DNA of 64,000 bases from Rubrivivax sp. (GCA_030680415.1 JAUXVE010000077.1:1-64000); one strand, 5' to 3'. Counted from the stretch's first letter, positions 1 through 8,843 are shown. Notes: generated from the sequence alone by a model not told the origin. Numbers and translations: made by a program.

Positions 1-98
1 TAAGCCCCCAGAACAGCCGCAATCAAGGCGCAAAGCGCAGCCGGGGTGGGGCCCCGGCGAGCATTTGCAACGCGGAGTGCGGCTGTTCTGGGGGCTTA
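1..98. repeat. Large inverted repeat (21-bp perfect arms)
   Basis: The bases at 1-21 are repeated perfectly in reverse complement at 78-98. The 56-base interior has its own GC hairpin (gccgggg / ccccggc) near 39-57. The element could fold into a long stem in RNA or a cruciform in DNA. Nothing in it reads as a gene. It may continue to the left of the window, since the arm begins at base 1. It could be a REP/MITE-like repeat or the terminator of a gene to the left. Confidence 0.75.
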
Positions 99-106
99 CC
101 CGTAGG

Positions 107-206
107 GCAGGGGTACCCAAGGGCCCTGCGCGGCGTTGCACCGCTTGCCCGCACGTCAGTGCGGGCTGCGCGCTGCGCCTTGCTCAGGGCCCTTGGCCAC
201 CCCTGC
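107..206. repeat. Second large inverted repeat
   Basis: Bases 107-128 pair with 185-206 over 22 positions with two mismatches. The centre holds a perfect 7-bp hairpin (cccgcac / gtgcggg, 148-154 and 159-165) with a 4-base loop. It lies directly behind the first inverted repeat and ends about 50 bases before the SDR start codon, so it would sit in that gene's leader if transcription starts to the left. Confidence 0.7.
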
Positions 207-254
207 GCGGGTGCACGGGATTGCCTCTCAACCTCTGAACAGGAGACAGGCTGC

Positions 255-1019
255 ATGAGACTCAAAAACAAGGTCGCCATCGTCACCGGCGGCGGCTCGG
301 GCTTCGGCGCCGGCATCGTGCGCAAATTCGTCGCCGAGGGCGCCCAGGTCATCGTCGCCGACCTCAATTTCGAGGCCGCGCTCGACATCGCCGCCGCGGC
401 GGGAAAGGCGGCGCGAGCGCTGCGCGTGGACGTGGCCAACGCCACCGAGGTGCGCCTGATGATGGAAGCCGCCGAGCTGCATTTCGGGCGCATCGACATC
501 CTCGTCAACAACGCCGGCGTCACGCACCTGCCGCAAGCGCTGGAAGAGGTCAGCGAGACCGACTTCGACCGCATCGTGGCGGTGAACATGAAGGCCATCT
601 ACCTCGCCATGCGCGAGGTCGTGCCGCGCATGAAGGCCAACGCGCCGGGTACACAAGGCATCCGCGGCGTGGTGCTCAACATGGCCAGCACGGCGGGAGT
701 GAGCCCGCGGCCGCGACTGGGCTGGTACAACGCCAGCAAGGGCTGGGTCATCACCGCCACGCGCGCCAACGCGGTGGAACTGGCGCCCGCGGGCATTCGT
801 GTCAACGCGCTCAACCCGGTGGCCGGCGAAACGCCGCTGCTGAAGTCCTTCATGGGCCAGGACACGCCCGAGATGCGCGCCAAGTTCCTGTCCACCATCC
901 CGATCGGCCGCTTTTCCACCCCCGAGGACCTGGGCAACGCCGCCTGCTTCCTGTGCAGCGACGAGGCCAGCATGATCACCGGCGTGTGCATGGAAGTCGA
1001 CGGCGGCCGCTGTATTTGA
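255..1019 (+). CDS. SDR family NAD(P)-dependent oxidoreductase
   Basis: This is a classical short-chain dehydrogenase/reductase of 254 residues, the usual family length, predicted to be a soluble enzyme. The cofactor motif TGGGSGFG is at residues 11-18, NNAG at 85-88, and the catalytic tetrad is Asn111, Ser145, Tyr158 and Lys162 (YNASK). Asp36 at the end of the second strand suggests NAD rather than NADP. The ATG at 255 was chosen because AGGAG lies 10 bases upstream; longer in-frame starts run into the hairpin repeat. The substrate cannot be read from the sequence. Relatives are annotated as 3-oxoacyl-ACP reductases or glucose 1-dehydrogenase-like enzymes. It faces the Lrp gene convergently. 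Confidence 0.9.
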   Translation: MRLKNKVAIVTGGGSGFGAGIVRKFVAEGAQVIVADLNFEAALDIAAAAGKAARALRVDVANATEVRLMMEAAELHFGRIDILVNNAGVTHLPQALEEVSETDFDRIVAVNMKAIYLAMREVVPRMKANAPGTQGIRGVVLNMASTAGVSPRPRLGWYNASKGWVITATRANAVELAPAGIRVNALNPVAGETPLLKSFMGQDTPEMRAKFLSTIPIGRFSTPEDLGNAACFLCSDEASMITGVCMEVDGGRCI

Positions 1020-1045
1020 GCGGAAGCGCCGGCAAGCGGCGCCAC

Positions 1046-1471
1046 CTACGACAGCTTGTAGGTCTGCAGGTGGATGCTGGTTTCGGTGGCGCCGATGCCC
1101 TTGATGAGCCGCACGCGCTCCAGCACCTCGGCCAGTTCGCCCAGGTTGGCGGCGCGCAGTTCGGCCAGCAGGTCCCAGCGGCCGTTGGTGTCGTGCAGCG
1201 CCGCCACGCCCGGTTCGCCGAGCAGGGTGCCGATGACTGTGCGCGTCTGGTTGCCCTCGACGGCGATGCTCATCCAGGCCTCGATGTTGTCGGGCTGCAC
1301 GTCGGGTCGCAGCCGCACGGTGTAGCCGACGATCACGCCCTCGTCTTCGAGCCGCTTGACACGGTTGGTGACGGTGCCGCGCGACACGCCCAGCTTCTTG
1401 GCGAGCCCTGCGACGCTGGCGCGCGCGTCCTGGCGCAGCAGGCCGATAAGCCGCAGGTCCGTGGAGTCCAT
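1046..1471 (-). CDS. Lrp/AsnC family transcriptional regulator
   Basis: The protein has 141 residues, the standard Lrp/AsnC length. An N-terminal winged helix-turn-helix (about residues 1-60, with KKLGVSRGTVTNRVKRLE) is followed by a RAM ligand-binding domain (about 65-140). It is transcribed away from the ornithine cyclodeaminase gene and shares its 129-base promoter gap. In this family a divergent neighbour is usually the target, so it probably senses an amino acid (ornithine, arginine or proline) and controls that gene; this is inference. Confidence 0.88.
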   Translation of the reverse strand: MDSTDLRLIGLLRQDARASVAGLAKKLGVSRGTVTNRVKRLEDEGVIVGYTVRLRPDVQPDNIEAWMSIAVEGNQTRTVIGTLLGEPGVAALHDTNGRWDLLAELRAANLGELAEVLERVRLIKGIGATETSIHLQTYKLS

Positions 1472-1600
1472 CGGTCATTATGTCAATTACCGCTGCCGAA
1501 ATGACAGAAGTCTCTCGGATTCGAAGCAATCCTGCCGCTTCTCGTTGTCGCCGGCCGCTCGAAGAATCTCCACTGGAGACCAGACGAGAGACCCCGCGCC

Positions 1601-2653
1601 ATGACCACCCTGCTCAGCACGAACGACATCGCACGCATCGTCGCCGCCCACGGCGTGCCCGAAGTGCTGCGCCGCATGGAGGCGGCCATCGGCGCCGACT
1701 TTCGCCGCTGGCCTGAGTTCGACAAGGTGGCGCGCGTCGCCAGCCACTCGCGGCACGGCGTCATCGAGCTGATGCCGGTGGCCGACGACTCGAGCTACAG
1801 CTTCAAGTACGTCAACGGCCACCCCGGCAACCACCGTCACGGCCTGCCCACGGTGATGGCCTTCGGCGTGCTGGCCGACATCGCTACCGGCCGCCCCCAA
1901 CTCCTGAGCGAGCTCACGCTCACCACCGCGCTGCGCACCGCTGCGACCTCGGTGATGGCGGCGCGCGAGCTGGCGCGGCCCGGCGCGCGCACGATGGCGC
2001 TCATCGGCAACGGTGCGCAGAGCGAATTCCAGGCGCTGGCCTTCCACCACGGGCTGGGCATCGACACGCTGCGCGTTTTCGACACCGACGCCGCGGCCAG
2101 CGCCAAGCTGCTGCGCCACCTGGGTGGCGTGTGCGGGCTGCAGGTGCGGGTCTGCGCCAGCAGCGCCGAGGCCGTGCGTGGCGCCGACATCGTGACCACG
2201 CTGACGGCCGACAAGCGCCACGCCGCCATCGTCACGCCGGAGATGGCAGAACCTGGCATGCACCTGAATGCCGTCGGCGGCGACTGCCCCGGCAAGACCG
2301 AGCTCCACCCGGGCGTGCTGCAGCGTGCGCGAGTGTTCGTCGAATACGAGCCGCAAAGCCGCGTCGAAGGCGACATCCAGCAGATGCCGGCCGGTTTTGC
2401 CGTCACCGAACTCTGGCGCGTGCTCACCGGTCAGGCGGCCGGGCGGACCAGCGCTGCCGAGCTCACGGTGTTCGATTCGGTGGGGTTCGCGCTGGAGGAC
2501 TACTCCGCGCTGCGCCTGATGCGGGATCTGGCGCTGAACCTGGGCCTGGGCAGCGAGCTCGACCTGATACCGGCGCTGCCCGATCCCAAGGACCTCTACG
2601 CCCAACTCACGGCCGCGGCCGTCAGCGAAACGCGTCGACTGCGCGCGGCCTGA
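1601..2653 (+). CDS. ocd: Ornithine cyclodeaminase
   Basis: Ornithine cyclodeaminase converts L-ornithine to L-proline and ammonia using tightly bound NAD. The protein has 350 residues, as usual for the ornithine cyclodeaminase/mu-crystallin family. Visible are the substrate-side segment with MPVADDSSYSFKYVNGHPGN, the Rossmann motif ALIGNGAQSEFQ near residue 135, and NAVGGDCPGKTEL near 225-238, where the conserved Asp-Cys-Pro-Gly-Lys-Thr-Glu typical of bacterial OCD is found. The ATG at 1601 opens the conserved N-terminus. Its divergent Lrp-type neighbour supports a role in arginine/ornithine use as a nitrogen source. Lysine or other amino acid activity cannot be excluded. Confidence 0.9.
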   Translation: MTTLLSTNDIARIVAAHGVPEVLRRMEAAIGADFRRWPEFDKVARVASHSRHGVIELMPVADDSSYSFKYVNGHPGNHRHGLPTVMAFGVLADIATGRPQLLSELTLTTALRTAATSVMAARELARPGARTMALIGNGAQSEFQALAFHHGLGIDTLRVFDTDAAASAKLLRHLGGVCGLQVRVCASSAEAVRGADIVTTLTADKRHAAIVTPEMAEPGMHLNAVGGDCPGKTELHPGVLQRARVFVEYEPQSRVEGDIQQMPAGFAVTELWRVLTGQAAGRTSAAELTVFDSVGFALEDYSALRLMRDLALNLGLGSELDLIPALPDPKDLYAQLTAAAVSETRRLRAA

Positions 2654-2686
2654 CGGCACGATGCCGTGCCGCGCGGGCGGCGCCGT

Positions 2687-2950
2687 TCAGTCGATGCGAT
2701 AGTGCCGGTCGGCGGCCGCCATCAGGTCGGCGGCAAAGCGCGGGTCGTGGTCGACCCAGGTCTGGGCATACCGGCGCAGGTCCGCGGCTTCGGTGACATG
2801 CGTTGCTTCCAAGCGACGCACCGCTGCGGCGGCGCGCGCGGTGCCAACGACTTCCAGCCAAGCCATGACCTTGGTGATCAGGTGGGCGGCCAATGCGGCA
2901 CCACGGGGTGCCGCCACGGGGCGCGGGGTGTGAACGGAGATGGTGGTCAT
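2687..2950 (-). CDS. Small hypothetical protein (87 aa)
   Basis: The frame encodes 87 residues, rich in Ala and Arg, with a predicted helical segment AAHLITKVMAWLEVVG and a charged C-terminal half ending DRHYRID. I see no signal peptide, membrane span or known motif. The ATG at 2950 was chosen because the frame upstream runs through the promoter dyads of the LysR gene. The gene is divergent from that LysR regulator, which suggests that it is a target of it. Codon use matches the neighbours. Function unknown. Confidence 0.6.
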   Translation of the reverse strand: MTTISVHTPRPVAAPRGAALAAHLITKVMAWLEVVGTARAAAAVRRLEATHVTEAADLRRYAQTWVDHDPRFAADLMAAADRHYRID

Positions 2951-2999
2951 GATGAGTCTGAGCCTTGTCTGAACCGCCTTCACTGGCGGCATTGACGGC

Positions 3000-3021
3000 A
3001 TACTAGGGTTTACACTAGTAT
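3000..3021. promoter_or_regulatory. Perfect 7-bp dyad, candidate operator
   Basis: ATACTAG (3000-3006) is followed after 8 bases by its exact reverse complement CTAGTAT (3015-3021). It lies in the AT-richer 130-base gap between the divergent small protein gene and the LysR gene. Its size and position fit a LysR-type binding site, but binding is inferred. Confidence 0.5.
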
Positions 3022-3048
3022 CGTGCAAGTGAATAATGCTCACGTAAG

Positions 3049-3067
3049 ACATGCATCGATCGCATGT
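3049..3067. promoter_or_regulatory. Second dyad before LysR gene
   Basis: ACATGC (3049-3054) and GCATGT (3062-3067) form a perfect 6-bp dyad around ATCGATC. It ends 13 bases before the LysR start at 3081, where a repressor could block its own transcription or translation. The pairing is direct; the function is inferred. Confidence 0.4.
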
Positions 3068-3080
3068 GGCAAGATCCGGC

Positions 3081-4010
3081 ATGTCGCTGAACTTCCGCAC
3101 CCTCGACCTGAACCTGCTGCGTGTCTTCGACGCCGTCATGGCCGAAGGCAGCCTGACACGCGCCGCGGCGGCGCTGGCGATGACGCAGCCGGCGGTCAGT
3201 CACGCCCTGCGCCGGTTGCGCGAGGCCGTGGGCGAGGACCTGTTCGTGCGCGTCGCGCACGGCGTGCGGCCGACGCCGCGCGCCGTGCTGCTGTGGCCAC
3301 AGGTGCGCGCGGCGCTGGGCACGCTGCGGCAGGCGCTGGCGCCCGGTGACTTCGACCCCCGCCGTGACGCAGTGCAGCTGCGTATCGCCATGGCCGACGC
3401 CACCGCGGCGATGCTGGCGCCGGGCCTGGTGCGCGGCATCGACAGCGGCGGCGCCCTCGTCAACCTGCGTGTGCTGCCCCTGGTCACGCGCGACCCGCGC
3501 GGGCTGCTCGACGCGGGCGACGCCGACCTCGCGGTGGGCTTTTTCCCGGAAGTCATCGCCGCGATCGTGTCCCAGGGGCAACAGAACCACCTGCGCCACG
3601 CCCGGCTGTACGAGACGCGCTATGTCTGCGCCATGCGCCGCGGCCATCCGCTTGAAAAGCAGGCACTTACTTTGGACGCTTTCTGCGACGCCCATCACCT
3701 GCTGGTGAGCTTCTCCGGACAGCCGCACGGTTTCACCGACGAGGCGCTGGCGGGCCTGGGCCGCCAGCGGCGCATCGTGCTCACCGTCAACCAGTTCTTC
3801 ACTGCCGGCCGCGTGGTGGTGCGCTCGGACCTGCTGACCGTGCTGCCCGAAGGATTTGCCGAAGCGGCGGGCTTCGGCCACGAACTCGTCACCCGCGAAC
3901 TGCCGCTGGTGCTGGCGCCGGTACAGGTGGAGATGCTCTGGCACCTGCGCCACGACGCCGACCCGGCCCACCGCTGGCTGCGCGATCAGCTGCGGGCGGC
4001 GGTGACCTGA
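3081..4010 (+). CDS. LysR family transcriptional regulator
   Basis: The protein has 309 residues, typical of LysR regulators. The N-terminal winged helix-turn-helix covers about residues 5-65 (LRVFDAVMAEGSLTRAAAAL, then MTQPAVSHALRRLRE) and the periplasmic-binding-protein-like effector domain covers about 90-300. The start at 3081 gives the family N-terminus MSLNFRTLDLNLLRVF; a start 30 bases upstream is possible but unusual. The NodD/LeuO-like wording of the HTH and effector domain suggests that subgroup. The likely target is the divergent small gene or itself. The effector is unknown. Confidence 0.88.
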   Translation: MSLNFRTLDLNLLRVFDAVMAEGSLTRAAAALAMTQPAVSHALRRLREAVGEDLFVRVAHGVRPTPRAVLLWPQVRAALGTLRQALAPGDFDPRRDAVQLRIAMADATAAMLAPGLVRGIDSGGALVNLRVLPLVTRDPRGLLDAGDADLAVGFFPEVIAAIVSQGQQNHLRHARLYETRYVCAMRRGHPLEKQALTLDAFCDAHHLLVSFSGQPHGFTDEALAGLGRQRRIVLTVNQFFTAGRVVVRSDLLTVLPEGFAEAAGFGHELVTRELPLVLAPVQVEMLWHLRHDADPAHRWLRDQLRAAVT

Positions 4011-4014
4011 TCCG

Positions 4015-4042
4015 CGCCCGCCGCCCGCCGCCCGCCGCCCGC
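4015..4042. repeat. 7-bp tandem repeat, four copies
   Basis: The heptamer CGCCCGC occurs four times head to tail between the convergent LysR and aminotransferase genes. It is noncoding and could vary in copy number by slippage. Confidence 0.8.
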
Positions 4043-4069
4043 CGGGTGGCGCAGCGGCAGCCGGCACCC

Positions 4070-5269
4070 TCAGGCGCCTATAACTGTCGCCATGGCCACC
4101 GCCGTGCGTTCGACATTGCCGGTGTTGAGCCCGGCGACGCAGATGCGCCCCGAGCGCACGAGGTAGACGCCGAATTCATCGCGCAGCCGGTCCACCTGCA
4201 CCGCCGTGAGGCCGGTGTAGCTGAACATGCCGCGCTGGCCGAGGAAGTAGCCGAAATCGCGATCGGGCCGTTTGGCCTGCAGCACCGCGTACAGGCTGCG
4301 CCGCATGCCCTTGATGCGCTCGCGCATGGCGCTGACGTCGGTTTCCCAGGCCGCGCGCAGTGCCGGGTCGGTGAGGACGCGGCCGACGATGCCGGCGGCG
4401 TGGATCGGTGGGCTGGAGTAGTTGCGCCGCACCGTCGCCTTGAGCTGGCCGAGCACCAGTTCGGCTTCGGCCGCGTCGGCGCAAACCACGCTCAATGCAC
4501 CGGCGCGCTCGCCGTACACGCTCATGCTTTTGGAGAACGAGTTGGCGATGAAGAACGTCAGTCCCGACGAGGCCAGCGCACGCACGGCATCGGCGTCTTC
4601 GGCGATGCCGTCGCCGTAGCCCTGGTAAGCCAGGTCCAGGAAAGGCAGCAGTTCACGTTCGCGCAGCACCGGGATCAGCGCGCGCCACTGCGCGGGCGTG
4701 AGGTCCACGCCGGTCGGGTTGTGGCAGCAGGCGTGCAGCAGCACGACGCTGCGTGCCGGCAGCTGGCGCAGGGTGTCCAGCATGGCGTCGAATTTCAGCC
4801 CGCCGGTGGTCGCGTCGTAATACGGGTAGGTGTGGACAGCGATGCCGGCACCTTCGAACATCGCGCGGTGGTTGTCCCAGGTCGGGTCGCTGACCCAGAC
4901 CTCGTTTTGCGGCAGCCAGCGCTTGATGAAGTCGGCGCCGACCTTCAGCCCGCCGCTGGAGCCCACCGTCTGCAACGTGGCCACGCGGCCGCCCGTCACG
5001 GCTTCGTGCCCGGCGCCGAAGAGCAAATGCTGCACCGCCGTGCGCGTGGCGGCCGAGCCTTCGATCGGCAGGTAGGACTTGGGCGCGCTCTCGGCCAGCA
5101 TCGACGCTTCGGCCCGGCGCACGCAGTCCAGCACCGGGATGCGTCCGGCGTCGTCGAAGTAGATGCCGATCGAGAGGTTGACCTTGCCGGGTCGCGGGTC
5201 CTTCTGGAAGGCCTCGTTGAGGCTGAGGATGGGGTCGCCGGCGTAGGGCTCGAGGTGGCTGAACATCAT
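4070..5269 (-). CDS. tyrB: Aromatic/aspartate aminotransferase (class I)
   Basis: This PLP enzyme transfers the amino group of aromatic amino acids or aspartate to 2-oxoglutarate. It has 399 residues, as in the AspC/TyrB family. Family signatures are seen in order: NLSIGIYFDDAG near 31-42, HNPTGVD at 183-189, DLAYQGYGDG from 212, and the PLP lysine Lys247 in SFSKSMSVYGER. The start ATG at 5269 overlaps the TGA of the upstream glutathione peroxidase gene (ATGA), implying translational coupling. AspC-like and TyrB-like activities cannot be separated by eye, so the symbol is tentative. Confidence 0.87.
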   Translation of the reverse strand: MMFSHLEPYAGDPILSLNEAFQKDPRPGKVNLSIGIYFDDAGRIPVLDCVRRAEASMLAESAPKSYLPIEGSAATRTAVQHLLFGAGHEAVTGGRVATLQTVGSSGGLKVGADFIKRWLPQNEVWVSDPTWDNHRAMFEGAGIAVHTYPYYDATTGGLKFDAMLDTLRQLPARSVVLLHACCHNPTGVDLTPAQWRALIPVLRERELLPFLDLAYQGYGDGIAEDADAVRALASSGLTFFIANSFSKSMSVYGERAGALSVVCADAAEAELVLGQLKATVRRNYSSPPIHAAGIVGRVLTDPALRAAWETDVSAMRERIKGMRRSLYAVLQAKRPDRDFGYFLGQRGMFSYTGLTAVQVDRLRDEFGVYLVRSGRICVAGLNTGNVERTAVAMATVIGA

Positions 5270-5757
5270 GCCGCGAGCGCCTCTTCGATGTCCTTGCGCA
5301 GCGCTTCGGGGGCATCGTTGGGGGCATAGCGCTTGAGCACCTTGCCGTCGCGACCGACGAGGAACTTGGTGAAGTTCCACTTCACGCCCTCGCTGCCCAG
5401 CAGGCCCGGTGCCTGGGCCTTGAGCCACCGCCACAGCGGGTGGGCCTGCGCGCCGTTGACCTGGACCTTGGCCATCATCGGGAAGCTCACGCCGTAGTTC
5501 AGCTGGCAGAACGACGCGATCTCCTCGTTGCTGCCGGGATCCTGGGCGCCGAACTCGTTGCTCGGAAAGCCGACGATGACGAGGCCGCGGTCGCGGTAGT
5601 CCTGCCACAGATCCTCGAGCCCGGCGAACTGCGGCGTGAAGCCGCAGGCGCTGGCGGTATTGACGATGAGCAGCACCTTGCCGCGCTGGGTCGACAGATG
5701 GGCCGGCTGGCCGGTGATCGACACGGCCTCGAAGTCATAGATGCTGGCGGCGGCCAT
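5266..5757 (-). CDS. Glutathione peroxidase family protein
   Basis: The protein has 163 residues and lacks a signal peptide, so it should act in the cytoplasm. It reduces hydrogen or organic peroxides using thiols. The catalytic tetrad of the family is visible: Cys38 (NTASACGFTPQ), Gln72 (FPSNEFGAQ), and Trp127-Asn128 (KWNFTKF). A cysteine replaces selenocysteine, as in most bacterial members; such enzymes are often driven by thioredoxin rather than glutathione. It is the first gene of a two-gene unit with the aminotransferase. Confidence 0.92.
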   Translation of the reverse strand: MAAASIYDFEAVSITGQPAHLSTQRGKVLLIVNTASACGFTPQFAGLEDLWQDYRDRGLVIVGFPSNEFGAQDPGSNEEIASFCQLNYGVSFPMMAKVQVNGAQAHPLWRWLKAQAPGLLGSEGVKWNFTKFLVGRDGKVLKRYAPNDAPEALRKDIEEALAA

Positions 5758-5861
5758 AGCGGGACCCTGCGCGAACGAAAGCGCCCATGTTAGCGCCCCG
5801 CCTGGGCAGATGCGCTGCGTCGTTGACAGGTCGCCGGCCGGGCCGCACCATCGGCCGCAAG

Positions 5862-6683
5862 ATGTCCGGGATCTACCGTGTCGCCGTGCTGGGGTTCAGC
5901 GATTTCGAGCGCAGGACGCTCGCTTCGTGCTTTGCGCTGGCCCGCCATCGCAACCCGAGTTACGAGTCGTCGTCGGTGCTGGACGAGAGCGATTTCGTGC
6001 TCGCCGACGCCGACCATGCGCCGTCGGTGCAACTGGTCGCAGCCACCGACCGGCTGGCCGAGACGGTGTTCGTCGGCAGGCAGCGACCGGCCCGCGCCGT
6101 GGCCTGGTCGACGCGTCCGCTCGACCCGCTGCGGGTGATGCGCGCGCTCGACACGCTGGCGCTGCCGGCGGCAGGCGGCGCGGTCCCCCGCCCACTTGAG
6201 CCGCCGGCTGAACCCGAGGCGCAGGCGTCGGCGCCTGCACCTGCTGCGCCTGCACCTGCTGCGCCATCAGCCCCATCTGCGCCACCCAGTGCCCTGCTGG
6301 TGGACGACAGCCCGACCGCGCTGCGTGAGCTGTCTTCGCGCCTGCAGCCCTGGGGTCTGGCGGTCGACTGCGTGCGCAACAGCAGCCAGGCCATCGAGCG
6401 GCTGGCGCAACGCACCTACGACTTCGTCTTTCTCGATCTCGAACTGGGTGCCGACAGCGATCTCGACGGCCTGGCGCTGTGCAAGCACATCAAACGCGAC
6501 CATCCGCTGCCCGGGTCGGTGGTGGTCATCGTGTCGGCCCACGACGGCGAACTCGATCACGTGCGCGGCGCACTGGCCGGCTGCGACGCCTACCTGGGCA
6601 AGCCGCTGCAGGCCGCGGCGCTCGAGCGGCTGCTGCTGCGTCAGGGGCTGGAGGCGCCCGCGCCCAGAGCGCAGCCGGCCTGA
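5862..6683 (+). CDS. Response regulator with C-terminal receiver
   Basis: The protein has 273 residues. Its C-terminal half (about 143-262) is a canonical receiver: Asp148-Asp149, phosphoacceptor Asp192 (FLDLE), Ser225 and Lys247 (GKP). The N-terminal 100 residues look alpha/beta-like but match no domain that I recognise. The two parts are joined by an Ala/Pro linker (about 108-142) encoded by a short imperfect tandem repeat. There is no DNA-binding or enzymatic output domain, and no histidine kinase is adjacent. The ATG at 5862 is preferred over one 75 bases upstream because the extra residues are Arg-rich and non-conserved in appearance. Its ribosome-binding site is weak. Confidence 0.8.
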   Translation: MSGIYRVAVLGFSDFERRTLASCFALARHRNPSYESSSVLDESDFVLADADHAPSVQLVAATDRLAETVFVGRQRPARAVAWSTRPLDPLRVMRALDTLALPAAGGAVPRPLEPPAEPEAQASAPAPAAPAPAAPSAPSAPPSALLVDDSPTALRELSSRLQPWGLAVDCVRNSSQAIERLAQRTYDFVFLDLELGADSDLDGLALCKHIKRDHPLPGSVVVIVSAHDGELDHVRGALAGCDAYLGKPLQAAALERLLLRQGLEAPAPRAQPA

Positions 6684-6700
6684 GCGGCGCGCGGCCGCGC

Positions 6701-7576
6701 TCAGCCGCGCGCCGACAGCAGTGTGGCGCCGACGATCAGCGCGCCGCCCAGCAGCAAGGTCGGCGTCAGCGTGCCGGCGCCCAACAACACCGCCGAGCCG
6801 GCGGCGAACAGTACCTCGGTGACCATCACCACCGCCGTCACGTTGGCCGGCAGGCGTGCCGCACCGTACTGCAGCGCCAGATTGCCGGCCAGGAAAGCCG
6901 CGCCCATGGCCACGCTGCCGGCCAGCCAGGCGAAGGCCGGCGCCGGCAGTGCGGGCACCGTGCCTTGCAGCGCCAGCACGGCGGCCAGCACGCCGGCCAC
7001 CAGCGCGCCGCCGAGGAACATCGCCAGCGCGCGCGCCGCCTCGGGCCGGTGCGCCTCGCGCCGCAACATGACGTTGTTGAGCGCGAAGCTGAAGCCACCC
7101 ACCACGCCCAGCCATTCGGGCAGCGCGCGCGGCAACGGCCAGCCGCCGCCGTCGGGCTGCAGCACGATCGCCGCACCGGCCAGCGCCAGCACCACGCGCA
7201 GCGCGGCGCCGGCGGTCAGCGCTTCACCCAGCAGCGCCCGCGCCAGCAGCACCGCCCACAAGGGCATCAGGTAGAACAGCAGCACCACGCGCACCACGTC
7301 GCCGATCGTCACGCCCCAGTTGAAGGTGGCGTTGGTGGTGCCTGCGGCCAGCACCAGCACCCACAGCGTGGGCGTGCGCAGCAACTGGCCCCAGGCAGCA
7401 CGCCGCCACAGCGTGATGGCCACCACTGCCAGCGCGTAGATCAGCACCGTGGCCCACAGCGGGTGCAGGCCCTGCGCTTCGAGCTGCCGGAACGGCCACC
7501 ACGACACGCCCCAGACGAGCGCGTTGATCAGCAGGGCCAGCGCCGGCAGCCAGGCCTGGCCTGGGCTAGTGGCCAT
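6701..7576 (-). CDS. EamA/DMT family transporter
   Basis: This is an inner-membrane protein of 291 residues with about ten hydrophobic spans in two EamA-like halves, typical of drug/metabolite exporters. The ATG at 7576 lies inside the 3' end of lplT (11-base overlap), so the two are probably co-translated. The substrate is unknown; members export amino acids, nucleosides or drugs. Confidence 0.85.
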   Translation of the reverse strand: MATSPGQAWLPALALLINALVWGVSWWPFRQLEAQGLHPLWATVLIYALAVVAITLWRRAAWGQLLRTPTLWVLVLAAGTTNATFNWGVTIGDVVRVVLLFYLMPLWAVLLARALLGEALTAGAALRVVLALAGAAIVLQPDGGGWPLPRALPEWLGVVGGFSFALNNVMLRREAHRPEAARALAMFLGGALVAGVLAAVLALQGTVPALPAPAFAWLAGSVAMGAAFLAGNLALQYGAARLPANVTAVVMVTEVLFAAGSAVLLGAGTLTPTLLLGGALIVGATLLSARG

Positions 7577-8843
7577 CGCTGCGCGCGATGGCCAGCAGGC
7601 GGTCCAATTCGTCGCGGTGCTGCAGCAGGTTGCGTGCATGCCAGCGGCGTATCAGTTCCATGATGCCGGCCACCACCAGGCCGAAGATCGTGATCGCGCT
7701 GAAGGCCGAGAGGCCGAACTTCGTCATCCCGGCGTAGAACGCGCCCAGGCCCAGAATGCAGGCCTGTTCGTTGAAGTTCTGCACCGCGATCGAACGCCCG
7801 GCGCCCATCAGGTTGTGGCCGCGGTGCTGCAGCAGCGCGTTCATCGGCACCACCAGGAAACCGCCCAGGCCGCCCAGCAGGATGAGGAAGGGCGCGGCAA
7901 TCCAGACCTGGTCGATGAAGTTCATGCCGATCACCAGCAAGCCCATGCCGATGCCCAGCGGGATCACCGCCGTGGCGCGGTCCAGCCGCATCATCGCCGA
8001 GGCCATGACCGCGCCCACCGCGGTGCCGATGGCGACCACGCCGACCAGGCTCGACGCCTGTGTCGTGCTGTAGCCCAGCGCCGCGCCGGCCCAGGCCAGC
8101 ACGATGTAGCGCAGGTTGCCGGCCACGCCCCAGAACAGCGTCGTCGTGGACAGCGAGATCTGGCCCAGCTTGTCGTTCCACAGCCGTGCGTTGCAGCGCG
8201 AGAAGTCGCTCACCAGCAGCCACAGGTTGCCGCTCAGGTGCTGCAGCGGCGCCTGGGTGCGCGGGATGTAGAGGTTGAACGCGGCCGCCAGCACGTAGAG
8301 GAAGACGATGGCCGAGATCGCCGCTTCGGGCGGCGTGTCGATGCCGGTGTCGAAGTGGGGCATGTCCAGGCCCAGCAACAGCGGCGCCACGTGCGGGCCG
8401 ACGAGCTGGCCGCCGAGCAGCACGCCGAGGATGATCGAACCGATCGTGAGGCCCTCGATCCAGCCGTTGGCCTTGACCAGCTGCGACGGCGGCAGCAGCT
8501 CGGTGAGGATGCCGTACTTGGCCGGCGAATAGGCCGCCGCACCGAGCCCGACCACGGCGTAGGCCAGCAGCGGGTGGCTGCCGAACAGCATCATCAGGCA
8601 GCCCGCCACCTTGATGCTGTTGGACACGAACATCACCCGACCCTTGGGCAATGCATCGGCGAAGGCGCCGACGAAGGGCGCCAGCACGACATAGAACAAT
8701 GCGAACATCGGCACCAGGGCCGCGCGCTGCCATTCGGGGGAACCACCGGCTCGCAACAACTCGACCGCGGCGACGAACAGCGCGTTGTCGGCCAGCGAGC
8801 TGAAGAACTGCGCCGACATGATGGTCGAGAAACCTTTTTTCAT
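7566..8843 (-). CDS. lplT: Lysophospholipid transporter LplT (MFS)
   Basis: The protein has 425 residues and about twelve membrane spans. LplT flips lysophospholipids across the inner membrane for re-acylation by Aas. Family features include [18 protein letters not shown] near the N-terminus, [16 protein letters not shown] in loop 2-3, and [16 protein letters not shown]. The ATG at 8843 ([12 protein letters not shown]) gives the family N-terminus; the frame remains open further upstream but crosses the alr promoter. It is divergent from alr, an arrangement common in Burkholderiales. The aas acyltransferase gene is not in the window. Confidence 0.9.
   Translation of the reverse strand: MKKGFSTIMSAQFFSSLADNALFVAAVELLRAGGSPEWQRAALVPMFALFYVVLAPFVGAFADALPKGRVMFVSNSIKVAGCLMMLFGSHPLLAYAVVGLGAAAYSPAKYGILTELLPPSQLVKANGWIEGLTIGSIILGVLLGGQLVGPHVAPLLLGLDMPHFDTGIDTPPEAAISAIVFLYVLAAAFNLYIPRTQAPLQHLSGNLWLLVSDFSRCNARLWNDKLGQISLSTTTLFWGVAGNLRYIVLAWAGAALGYSTTQASSLVGVVAIGTAVGAVMASAMMRLDRATAVIPLGIGMGLLVIGMNFIDQVWIAAPFLILLGGLGGFLVVPMNALLQHRGHNLMGAGRSIAVQNFNEQACILGLGAFYAGMTKFGLSAFSAITIFGLVVAGIMELIRRWHARNLLQHRDELDRLLAIARSDGH

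Noticed and set aside
4015-4042. CGCCCGC repeat as a recombination or uptake signal
   Set aside because: It is a short slippage repeat in a convergent gap. I saw no other copies of the array and no associated gene.
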